7,313 nucleotides of DNA from CAYMSA01 sp964392965 (GTDB taxonomy: Bacteria; Actinomycetota; Coriobacteriia; Anaerosomatales; Anaerosomataceae): assembly GCA_964392965.1 (NCBI GenBank), contig CAYMSA010000077.1, positions 1-7,313 on the forward strand, given 5' to 3'. Below, one piece after another: positions 1-5,776 of this stretch. The notes beneath the pieces are model-generated. The model worked only from the letters and a program-made list of their open reading frames with translations. It made no database searches and had not been told where the DNA came from. The position numbers were made by a program, and so were the translations under genes. Position 1 is the first letter of the stretch, and each line of letters begins with the position of its first letter.

Positions 1-1
1 C

Positions 2-70
2 CGTCAGCGGCTGATGGAGGTCGGCGGCTCGAAGGAGATTCTCATGATGGTCCCGTCAAGCGTATCGTGA
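2..70 (+). CDS. 3' end of an interrupted reading frame, possible integration target
   Basis: This is an open frame entering from the left edge and ending in TGA at 68-70. I do not recognise the product. Codons up to about position 55 nearly all end in G or C, as in a real actinobacterial gene. The last four (TCA AGC GTA TCG) are less biased. That switch is what would be seen if a chromosomal gene were cut by integration near 50-60 and finished by element DNA, because large serine recombinases commonly insert inside genes and sit directly beside an att site. The stop lies 18 bases before the recombinase start. Only 22 sense codons are visible, so it could also be a chance frame. Confidence 0.3.
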   Translation, partial: RQRLMEVGGSKEILMMVPSSVS

Positions 71-76
71 GAGTGT

Positions 77-88
77 TACCATATTGGC
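77..88 (+). promoter_or_regulatory. Possible -10 element for a leaderless recombinase transcript
   Basis: TACCAT at 77-82 lies seven bases before the ATG at 89, and no Shine-Dalgarno sequence precedes that ATG. This is the geometry of an actinobacterial leaderless mRNA, with transcription starting at the A of the start codon. No convincing -35 is seen at the usual distance (54-59 reads CGTCAA). The stretch also lies inside the likely att region, so integration state could change its upstream half. Confidence 0.3.
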
Positions 89-1495
89 ATGGTGGACGAC
101 GCCGGACTCTATGCCCGGATCAGCGACGACCGTGAAGGCCTGGAACAAGGCGTGGAACGGCAGGTGGAGGACGGCCACCGCCTCGCGGATCGCCTGGACC
201 TGCGTGTGATCGACACCTACGTGGACAACGACCGCGGCGCCAGCACGAGGAGCAGGAAGCCGCGCCCGGAGTACGCGCGGATGCTCGACGACGCCCGCAC
301 CGGCCGAATCTCCACCATCATCGCGTACAGCAACTCGCGGTTGACGCGGCGCCCGCGTGAGGTTGAGGACCTGATCGAACTGCACGAGCGTTACGGCGTT
401 CGCATCCATACCGTGGTCAGCGGCGACGACGACCTGTCCACCGCTGACGGGCGCATGGTCGCACGGATCAAGGGGAACGTGGACGCGGCAGAGGCCGAGC
501 GCACCGGCGAACGGGTTGCACGCGCGTTCCAGCAGCGGGCCGAACGCGGCCTTCCCCATGGCGCCGTCGCCTACGGGTGGACGCGGACACCTGGACAGCC
601 TGACGCCGCCGACCCTGCGGTTGCACCGATCATCGCGGAGGCGGCGAGGCGGATCGCGCGCGGCGAGTCCGCCCGATCGATCTGCACGGACCTGAACGAA
701 CGCGGCGTTCGTCCACCTCGTGGCGACAGGTGGAGCGCCACCCTCCTGCGGCAGATCCTCCTGCGCGAACGCAACTGCGGGCGCTTGGTCCGCAAGGGGC
801 AGGTGATCGGGACTGGCACGTGGGAACCCATCGTGGACGAGGACACGCACGATCGGGTTGTGGCGATCCTGCGCGATCCGAACCGCAAGACAGCTCGCGG
901 CAATGAGCTGCGCTACTACCTCGCGGGCGTGTTGACCTGCGGGAAGTGCGGCGCGCCGTTGAGGACGGCCGTCGGGCGTGTCGTCACCGTCAACGGGCGC
1001 GAGAAGCGCCAGCCGCCCGCCTACTGGTGCGGCGAGTGCTACGGCATCCGACGCAAGATCAGCGACGTGGAGGACACTGTGGAGGCGCTGGTGGTGGGGC
1101 GCCTGAACATGCCAGACGGCCCGGAGTTGCTCTCAGGATCGCCGGAGGTAGTGCGAGAGCAGACAGCACGTGCTGAGGCGCTACGCGCCCGCCTGGACCG
1201 TGCTGCGGACGACTACGCGGACGGACTCATCACGCAGGAGCAGTTGCGGCGGATCACCGGGAAGTTGCGCCCGCAGATTGAGGACGCGACGCGACGCGCA
1301 CGCGAGGCAGGACCATCACCACAGCTGGAGGAGTTCAGCAAGGGTGGCGACGTGCGGCCTGCGTGGGACGCCGCGAGCCCGGACCGCAAGCGGCAGGTGG
1401 TGAACACGCTGTTCAAGCGCATCGTGGTCAAGCCCGCCGGGCAGGGGAGGGCGTTCGATCCCGACCTCATCGCGGTGGAGTGGAGGCGGGCATGA
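89..1495 (+). CDS. Large serine recombinase (integrase)
   Basis: This is a site-specific recombinase of 468 aa, expected to integrate and excise the element through a 5'-phosphoserine link to DNA. The N-terminal resolvase domain (about residues 5-150) has Arg10 and nucleophile Ser12 in YARISDD, and the conserved SxxRLTRxP block at residues 81-89. The Recombinase domain follows (about 155-265, starting near the AYGW at 161-164). A zinc ribbon has Cys284/Cys287 and Cys314/Cys317, and a charged, probably coiled-coil segment spans about 355-408. Length and domain order are typical of phage and integrative-element integrases of this family. The ATG at 89 is chosen because Ser12 falls at the usual distance; GTG at 92 is an alternative. 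There is no ribosome binding site, so leaderless translation is likely. The stop overlaps the next start (ATGA). A directionality factor is not identifiable by sequence. Confidence 0.95.
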   Translation: MVDDAGLYARISDDREGLEQGVERQVEDGHRLADRLDLRVIDTYVDNDRGASTRSRKPRPEYARMLDDARTGRISTIIAYSNSRLTRRPREVEDLIELHERYGVRIHTVVSGDDDLSTADGRMVARIKGNVDAAEAERTGERVARAFQQRAERGLPHGAVAYGWTRTPGQPDAADPAVAPIIAEAARRIARGESARSICTDLNERGVRPPRGDRWSATLLRQILLRERNCGRLVRKGQVIGTGTWEPIVDEDTHDRVVAILRDPNRKTARGNELRYYLAGVLTCGKCGAPLRTAVGRVVTVNGREKRQPPAYWCGECYGIRRKISDVEDTVEALVVGRLNMPDGPELLSGSPEVVREQTARAEALRARLDRAADDYADGLITQEQLRRITGKLRPQIEDATRRAREAGPSPQLEEFSKGGDVRPAWDAASPDRKRQVVNTLFKRIVVKPAGQGRAFDPDLIAVEWRRA

Positions 1496-1773
1496 AGTAC
1501 CTGTTCCGCGTGAGGTTGATGCACCGCTGCGGGTACGCCCTGGCGGATCTCGTGGTGGACGACGTGCCGACGAAGGATTACCCCGGATGGGCGGAGGCGA
1601 AACCCGTGGGGAAGGTGGAGCAGAGTCTGTACATGCCGAATGAGACCTACACATGGCGGTGCAAGTGCGGCGCAACCATTCAAATGCGGGATGAGCGCGT
1701 GCAGGAGATCTGGAGGGACTACGTTCTGCGACACGCCGACGAAACACCCCATCGTGTTGTTGTCACCGATTAG
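1492..1773 (+). CDS. Small hypothetical protein with a CxC/H cluster
   Basis: This 93-aa protein is not recognised. It is translationally coupled to the recombinase: the ATG at 1492 overlaps its TGA as ATGA, with GGAGG at 1482-1486 five bases upstream. The same frame stays open upstream into the recombinase gene, but this start has the good ribosome binding site and the overlap. Visible features are an HRCG near residues 11-14 and a WRCKCGA near 56-61, which might together bind a metal, plus a charged C-terminal half. Being cotranscribed with an integrase makes a recombination accessory role (for example a directionality factor) possible. That is context only, and no domain shows it. Confidence 0.7.
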   Translation: MKYLFRVRLMHRCGYALADLVVDDVPTKDYPGWAEAKPVGKVEQSLYMPNETYTWRCKCGATIQMRDERVQEIWRDYVLRHADETPHRVVVTD

Positions 1774-1893
1774 CGGTAGGATGGCTACTGCCAACTAAAG
1801 CGCGTGTCGGACGCGGCGGGTTTGTCAGGTACCCCGCAACAAGCCTAGACATCGGGACACCTCACCGGGTGCCCTCGATGGAGGCTACCCACG
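1774..1893 (+). promoter_or_regulatory. Promoter-like -10 and structured 5' leader of the replication operon
   Basis: TAGGAT at 1777-1782 is a good actinobacterial -10; no good -35 lies 17 bases upstream (GTGTTG at 1754-1759 is the best placed). Downstream are two hairpins. GCGGG 1816-1820 pairs with CCCGC 1833-1837. The stronger one pairs GGG 1854-1856 and CACC 1858-1861 with GGTG 1868-1871 and CCC 1872-1874, leaving one bulged A and a six-base loop. It ends six bases before the GGAGG (1880-1884) of the next gene, so it could modulate its translation. I do not recognise a known riboswitch. Confidence 0.45.
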
Positions 1894-2100
1894 ATGGGCA
1901 CGACCCATTCCCTTGCAGGCCGCTTGGGCGCAGAGACTCGCCACCGGCCCGGATCTGACACAACCGCACTGCGGCGGGAGCTCACCGCCGCGCGCATCGA
2001 GGAGTACGTCAGGCGCACCCTAGCGGACGCGCCACCGCTGACAGATCAGCAGCGCGCGAAGATCGCCGGACTACTCGCTGCGGGAGGCGGTGCCCGGTGA
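1894..2100 (+). CDS. Small hypothetical protein, first gene of the replication operon
   Basis: This is a 68-aa protein. After a Gly/Ser/Thr-rich first 25 residues there is a helical segment (about 26-45, including LTAARIEEYVRRTL) and a second one after PPLTDQQRAKIAGLL (48-61). The pattern of a basic helix, then 'APPLTDQQR', then a Leu-rich end resembles small proteins I associate with actinobacterial prophage-like elements, but I cannot assign a family or function. GGAGG at 1880-1884 lies nine bases before the ATG, the best ribosome binding site of the operon. It precedes the DUF6011-like gene with a GTGA overlap. It may be a small DNA-binding or regulatory protein, from its size and position only. 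Confidence 0.7.
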   Translation: MGTTHSLAGRLGAETRHRPGSDTTALRRELTAARIEEYVRRTLADAPPLTDQQRAKIAGLLAAGGGAR

Positions 2101-2351
2101 CCGCAAACGAAACCCGCCCCGGGGACAACGGGGCGGGATCTGAGAATCTGGTGGGCACCGGATCTGTACTGCCCATTGTACCGCCTGCCACCGACATACA
2201 CGAGGGCGACGCGCCCCGATGCCTCGCCTGCCACCGACCCCTGACGCGGCCGGCGTCGGTTGCGCGCGGATTCGGACCTCGCTGCCACGCGCGGGTGCGG
2301 AACCTCACGGTTGCGATCCTCGCGGCGGGCGGATCGGTGGTGATCCCGTGA
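2097..2351 (+). CDS. DUF6011-like small zinc-finger protein
   Basis: This is an 84-aa protein started by GTG at 2097, overlapping the previous stop as GTGA; GGGAGG at 2082-2087 lies nine bases upstream. The first 38 residues look disordered. Residues 41-64 carry the motif Cys42-x2-Cys45 ... RPL ... SVARGFGPRC with Cys63 and His64. This matches the signature I know for DUF6011 (CxxC, 'RPL', 'R-G-x-GPxC'), a family found widely in actinobacterial phages and mobile elements with no established function. The ligands would be Cys42, Cys45, Cys63 and a His. It lies two genes upstream of the helicase, so a role in replication or its control is plausible. The family call is from memory of the motif. 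Confidence 0.75.
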   Translation: MTANETRPGDNGAGSENLVGTGSVLPIVPPATDIHEGDAPRCLACHRPLTRPASVARGFGPRCHARVRNLTVAILAAGGSVVIP

Positions 2352-2632
2352 CCCGTTCACTGTGGAATCTCACTCCCGCGTCACAGGAGTACGCCCTGGA
2401 GTGGTACGAGGCCGGACTCCTGGAGGGGCGACGCGCAGGTTACGAGGCTGGGCACCACGATGGGTTCATTGACGGCGCGGCGGACTTCCGCGATCAGATG
2501 GAACGCGCCGCGCAGATCACCGGCTGGGCGAACTTCCTGCTCCCGTCCTACTCGGAACTTTGTCGTCGACGCGGGGAGCACGCCCGTGCCGAGCGGAACG
2601 ATACCCTCCTGCGGGAACGCGGGGTGGCGTGA
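2348..2632 (+). CDS. Hypothetical protein with a GX3 glycine repeat
   Basis: This is a 94-aa protein, not recognised. The GTG at 2348 is the start because it overlaps the previous stop as GTGA; the ribosome binding site is weak (GGTGG just upstream), which fits translational coupling. The frame continues open upstream, but that part is antisense-like to nothing and lies inside the preceding gene. The striking feature is a glycine every fourth residue at 23, 27, 31, 35, 39 and 43, within a stretch of Glu, Arg, Tyr and His. Such GX3 tracts are known from Yae1-type proteins and many small phage proteins, and favour tight helix packing. The last 25 residues are strongly charged. Its TGA shares its final A with the helicase ATG. 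Confidence 0.75.
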   Translation: MTRSLWNLTPASQEYALEWYEAGLLEGRRAGYEAGHHDGFIDGAADFRDQMERAAQITGWANFLLPSYSELCRRRGEHARAERNDTLLRERGVA

Positions 2633-4068
2633 TGTTCTACGGCACCGACCACAACAACAACACCGAGACATGGTGCGACCGACACGCGGCACCACGGTCC
2701 GAGTGCGGGTGCAAGCGACGCACGACGACGACGGAGAACGGCCTGCGCGGGCAGGTGCGGATCGCCTACCGCCTCGCAGACACCTACGGCGGGCACCTCA
2801 TCCACGTGAACGGGATCGGGTGGCACACGTGGGACGGCACGAGGTGGACGGAGGACACCACTGGCGCCGCCAAGCGTGCCGTGCTGGACGTGCTCCAGCA
2901 GGCCCTGGCCGAGTCCCTTCACGATCGCGAGCTGCGAGACGACGTGCGCAAGTGCGAGACGGCCGCGGGCATCAACGGCGTGTTGGACATCGCCACCGCA
3001 TTGCAGCCGTTCGCGCACTCGGTCACCGAGCTGGACGCCGACCCCTACCTGCTGAACACGGCGACGGGCACGTTGGATCTGCGCACCCTGGAGTTGCGGC
3101 CGCACGATCCGGCCGACCTCATCACCAAGCGCACGCGGGCCGCGTTCATCCCTGACGCGCACGGCATCGTGTGGGAGGCGTTCCTGGACACCTCCCTGCC
3201 TGACGTAGAGGTGCAGGAGTTCCTGCGCAGGTACGTGGGGCTCGGTTTGCTCGGTCGGGTGCGGGAGCACGTCCTGGCGATCCTGACGGGGCAGGGGCGC
3301 AACGGCAAGGGCGTGTTCTACGGCGCCCTGGCCTACGCGCTGGGCGACTACGCGAGCACCGCTGAACCGGAGTTGTTCCTGGCGCGGCCGGGCGCAAACC
3401 CTGCCGGGGAGATGGATCTGCGCGGGGCGAGGTGGGTGGTCGTCTCGGAGTCCGACTCCGGGCGCCGACTCGCACAGGCCACGGTGAAGCGCCTCACGGG
3501 TGGGGACACCATCAAGGCGCGCAGGCTGTACGCGAACTTCGTGGAGTTCACGCCCTCGCACACGGTGGCCATGGTGACCAATCACCTGCCCGTTGTGAAC
3601 GGCAACGATCCCGCGGTGTGGGCGCGGTTGCGGGTGGTGCCCTTCACGCAGGTGATCCCACCGGAGAAGCAGGACAAGAACCTGCCGGAGAAGTTGCAGC
3701 TGGAGGCCGACGCGATCCTGCGATGGGCGGTGGACGGGTGGCGCGCCTACGAGGAGCACGGCCTGGCCGAGCCGCCCGCCGTCCTCGCGGCGACGGCCAC
3801 CTACCGCGCCGACTCCGACGCGATCCTGCGATTCATCGAGTCCGAGTGCGTCACCGTGCCCGGCGTGTCTGCCACGACCCGGCAGTTGTTCACGAGGTGG
3901 GAGGCGTTCGCCACGCGCGACGGCGCCGACCGGATCACCGAAAAGGCGTTCGGGCAGGCCCTGGACGACAAGGGGTTCCCGGCCCGGAAAACGAAGGTCG
4001 GGATGCTTCGTAACGGGATCGGCCTCGCAGTAAACGCCGAGGTCACGAGGGGTGGTGAAGGGTGGTGA
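2632..4068 (+). CDS. D5/P4-type SF3 replicative helicase (primase C-terminal family)
   Basis: This 478-aa ATPase is expected to unwind the element's origin as a hexamer. A short N-terminal CDRH/CGC cluster (Cys15, Cys25, Cys27) is followed by a D5_N-type region (about 40-200). The SF3 helicase core comes next: Walker A GQGRNGKG at 220-227 with Lys226, Walker B WVVVSESDSG at 268-277 with Glu273 and Asp275, the sensor strand MVTNHLP with Asn317, and candidate Arg fingers Arg332 and Arg334 in WARLRVVPF. A C-terminal winged-helix-like part (about 395-465) ends the protein. It belongs with the phage/plasmid P4-family primases but has no room for an AEP or TOPRIM primase domain. A primase must therefore come from the host or from elsewhere in the element. 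The ATG at 2632 overlaps the previous stop (TGATG). The stop codon lies inside the inverted repeat at 4054-4138. Confidence 0.95.
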   Translation: MFYGTDHNNNTETWCDRHAAPRSECGCKRRTTTTENGLRGQVRIAYRLADTYGGHLIHVNGIGWHTWDGTRWTEDTTGAAKRAVLDVLQQALAESLHDRELRDDVRKCETAAGINGVLDIATALQPFAHSVTELDADPYLLNTATGTLDLRTLELRPHDPADLITKRTRAAFIPDAHGIVWEAFLDTSLPDVEVQEFLRRYVGLGLLGRVREHVLAILTGQGRNGKGVFYGALAYALGDYASTAEPELFLARPGANPAGEMDLRGARWVVVSESDSGRRLAQATVKRLTGGDTIKARRLYANFVEFTPSHTVAMVTNHLPVVNGNDPAVWARLRVVPFTQVIPPEKQDKNLPEKLQLEADAILRWAVDGWRAYEEHGLAEPPAVLAATATYRADSDAILRFIESECVTVPGVSATTRQLFTRWEAFATRDGADRITEKAFGQALDDKGFPARKTKVGMLRNGIGLAVNAEVTRGGEGW

Positions 4069-4138
4069 AGGGTTCTAACAACTTTCCTACGCGGGGGGAC
4101 ATGGGAAAAGTTCCCCAAACCCTTCACTACCCTTCACC
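4054..4138. repeat. Nested inverted repeat of 10-bp units, candidate replication origin
   Basis: GGTGAAGGGT occurs twice in exact tandem (4054-4063, 4064-4073). The same pair is inverted at 4119-4138, with a single difference (G4064 against T4128). The arms 4054-4074 and 4118-4138 match at 20 of 21 positions. An inner pair, AACTTT 4080-4085 and AAAGTT 4107-4112 flanked by CC and GG, nests inside them. The 10-bp period places each unit on the same helical face, as expected for iterons. The left arm contains the helicase stop codon (4066-4068). Similar GTGAAGG-type inverted arrays at the 3' end of actinobacterial D5-type genes are known to me as a recurrent pattern. The origin role is inference; a large terminator is the main alternative. 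Confidence 0.65.
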
Positions 4139-4189
4139 CGACCCCCGGCAGGACCTCCTCATCCGACTCACCCGATTGGAGCAACCCGC

Positions 4190-4513
4190 ATGAGTGCACG
4201 AACCCGCCACGCCCGCGAGTATCTGACCCACGCCCCCGACTGCCCCGGCGCGAAGCTGGCCGCGCGCCGAGACGACGCCGGCGCCGTCGTCATCTCCTGC
4301 CGCGCGTGTTCCGCCGCTGAGTACGTGGACAAGCTCGTTCCACCTACGGAGCCGCCGCCGCCCGTGGACCCTGGGTACCGCTGCCGGGTGCACCCGTCCG
4401 AGCCCGTCACATGGCGCGGCCGTGGGTGCGTCTACTGCCAGCAATCCAGCCGTGACCAGGAAGCTGCCCGCGCCGCCCGGCGTCGGGCTCGAACCGCCGA
4501 GAGGAACAACTAA
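4190..4513 (+). CDS. Cys/His-rich hypothetical protein with two putative zinc sites
   Basis: This is a 107-aa protein; GGAG at 4178-4181 lies eight bases before the ATG. Two metal-binding clusters are visible. The first has His14, Cys18 and Cys37-x2-Cys40. The second has Cys65-x2-His68 and Cys80-x2-Cys83, separated from the first by a Pro-rich hinge (51-61). The C-terminal tail (88-107) is an Ala/Arg-rich helix, probably basic and nucleic-acid facing. I do not recognise a named family. It is separated from the helicase by the inverted-repeat region and followed after two bases by the next gene. A DNA- or RNA-binding role is suggested by the tail and zinc sites, not shown. Confidence 0.75.
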   Translation: MSARTRHAREYLTHAPDCPGAKLAARRDDAGAVVISCRACSAAEYVDKLVPPTEPPPPVDPGYRCRVHPSEPVTWRGRGCVYCQQSSRDQEAARAARRRARTAERNN

Positions 4514-4515
4514 CC

Positions 4516-5196
4516 ATGTCCCCACTGTTTGGCCGGAGCGCCCCAACCCCCGAGCCGACCCCGGCCGCCGTCGTGGACCGTTTCCACGTCCCGCGCGAGC
4601 TGGAGCCGTTCTACAGGCTCGACCTGATGGACATCCGCAAGCTGGACGAGGACGGCGAGTACCGCCTCGCGCTCGACGTGAACCGCGCCCGCCTCGCTGC
4701 CGACCGTGCCGCGTGGGATGCCGTCGTCAACTCGCACGTTGCCACCGCCAACAGGGACCGGGAGCACATCGTTCGTCGCCGACTGCTGGAGGGCGGCCCC
4801 TGGAGGTACGTCCCCAACGAGTCCACCGCCGAACGGTGGATCAGCGCGCTCACCGACGAGGACCGGCGCTTCTGGTGTCACGTCCGGGCGCTGGAGCGTG
4901 CCACCGTGGAGCACCAGCGGGCGACCCGCCGCGCCGTCAAGCGTGAGCGCGTGGAAGCGGACGCGACATGCGATGTCTGCGGGGACCGTGACGACGGCGT
5001 CAAGTGGCGTCACGTCAACGGGTACCAGTTGCACACCGTCGCGAGTGCCGGTGTGGGCGGTGCCGACGTCCGCGCGTGCGAACCGTGCGCCGTCGCCCTG
5101 GTGTCCTACCTGGAGGCTGAAGCCGCTGCCACGCTCGGGCCGGACGGACGGTCCCGCGCCGAGCTGGTCGCAGAGTGGCGGGAGGCGAACCGATGA
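4516..5196 (+). CDS. Hypothetical protein with a C-terminal CxxC...CxxC zinc ribbon
   Basis: This is a 226-aa protein, not recognised. AGAGGA at 4500-4505 precedes the ATG by ten bases. After a Pro-rich start (10-18), residues 25-150 are rich in Arg, Glu, Asp and Ala, largely helical, including DxMDIRKLDEDGEYRLALD near 36-54 and a basic stretch RATRRAVKRERVEAD at 135-149. A zinc ribbon follows with Cys152-x2-Cys155 and Cys188-x2-Cys191, spaced 32 residues apart with His166 and His173 between. The end is helical and acidic. There is no catalytic motif of a nuclease that I can see: an HNH would need a conserved HH or HN pair after the first Cys pair, which is absent. It shares an operon with its neighbours (ATGA overlap downstream). 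Confidence 0.75.
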   Translation: MSPLFGRSAPTPEPTPAAVVDRFHVPRELEPFYRLDLMDIRKLDEDGEYRLALDVNRARLAADRAAWDAVVNSHVATANRDREHIVRRRLLEGGPWRYVPNESTAERWISALTDEDRRFWCHVRALERATVEHQRATRRAVKRERVEADATCDVCGDRDDGVKWRHVNGYQLHTVASAGVGGADVRACEPCAVALVSYLEAEAAATLGPDGRSRAELVAEWREANR

Positions 5197-5516
5197 TTCG
5201 ACCGCCATTGTTCCCCTCGCCTGACGGACCCCGTCATCGTGCGAGCACGTCAGTGGCGGAGTGGTTCGCGAGTCTGCCGAAGTGGCGGACCGTTCCCGAG
5301 GACCAGCCCGTCAAGGCGGCCGCCGTGAAGCCGACACCGAAGCCCGAACCCGAGCCAGTGGACGACGAACCCGCCGAGCAGCTGGAGGCCGGACTCAACT
5401 ACACCGGGGGCACGCTGTACGGCGTGAGTGCCGAGGAGCTGGCACGGATGCGGGCCAGTCAAGCCGCGTATGCCGCGAAGAAGGTCGCATATATGCGCGC
5501 CGTTCGCGAGCGGTAA
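5193..5516 (+). CDS. Hypothetical protein with a Pro/Glu/Lys linker
   Basis: This is a 107-aa protein. The ATG at 5193 overlaps the previous stop as ATGA, with GGGAGG at 5180-5185 seven bases upstream, so this start is preferred over an in-frame GTG six codons earlier. It has three parts: an N-terminal region with VAEWFASLPKW (21-31), a disordered linker of Lys, Pro and Glu (about 41-65), and a C-terminal helix from EELARMRASQ to the basic end (80-107). A hydrophobic-faced helix joined by a linker to a basic helix suggests an adaptor or interaction protein. No family is recognised. It is the last plus-strand gene; a strong hairpin starts five bases after its TAA. Confidence 0.7.
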   Translation: MIRPPLFPSPDGPRHRASTSVAEWFASLPKWRTVPEDQPVKAAAVKPTPKPEPEPVDDEPAEQLEAGLNYTGGTLYGVSAEELARMRASQAAYAAKKVAYMRAVRER

Positions 5517-5520
5517 TCGT

Positions 5521-5548
5521 GGGCGGCCGGGATGAGCCCGGCGTGCCC
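5521..5548 (+). terminator. Hairpin directly after the plus-strand operon
   Basis: GCCGGG 5526-5531 pairs with CCCGGC 5537-5542 around a five-base loop. The helix is extended by GGGC 5521-5524 with GCCC 5545-5548. It begins five bases after the stop codon. There is no T-tract, as is common for actinobacterial terminators. Confidence 0.55.
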
Positions 5549-5558
5549 GTCCGAGTCG

Positions 5559-5632
5559 GTGCCGCTTGTGGTCACGGTGGCGGCACGGCTCACGGGCCGG
5601 GGGCGTTCTGGTGCGGACCGCGCCCCCGGCCC
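5559..5632 (+). terminator. Two further strong hairpins after the operon
   Basis: GTGCCGC 5559-5565 pairs with GCGGCAC 5580-5586. A perfect 12-bp GC stem follows, 5594-5605 with 5621-5632, whose 15-base loop holds an inner GGT/ACC pair (5610-5612, 5617-5619). The 12-bp stem is symmetrical and could stop transcription from either side. With the preceding hairpin this makes three in about 110 bases, fitting a barrier between the converging gene sets. A structured small RNA is the alternative. Confidence 0.55.
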
Positions 5633-5694
5633 ACACAATCTCCCTCGCAGCGCTGCACTCCACAGCGACGGACGACAGCGCACAACGCGAGGAT

Positions 5695-5739
5695 GGGCGG
5701 CCCCGGTCGGACTGGAAACCCGGCCGGGGAGCACCGCCC
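5695..5739. other. Bulged 12-bp GC stem-loop
   Basis: GGGCGG 5695-5700 pairs with CCGCCC 5734-5739 and CCCCGG 5701-5706 pairs with CCGGGG 5724-5729. This gives one continuous left arm and a right arm interrupted by a four-base bulge (5730-5733). The loop is 17 bases. It lies in gene-free DNA, so the pairing is not a by-product of coding. Its role is unknown; it could be part of an origin or a small RNA. Confidence 0.45.
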
Positions 5740-5776
5740 GGACAGCGACTCGACAGCCCTACACACACAAGGGCAG

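Noticed and set aside
56..850. Long minus-strand open frame opposite the recombinase gene
   Set aside because: It is the mirror of a high-GC coding frame. The plus-strand protein has clear catalytic and zinc motifs and the opposite frame has none.
4516..5196. HNH endonuclease reading of the CxxC...CxxC protein
   Set aside because: The zinc ribbon is present, but the catalytic His-His/Asn pattern of an HNH core is not visible, so only a zinc ribbon is claimed.
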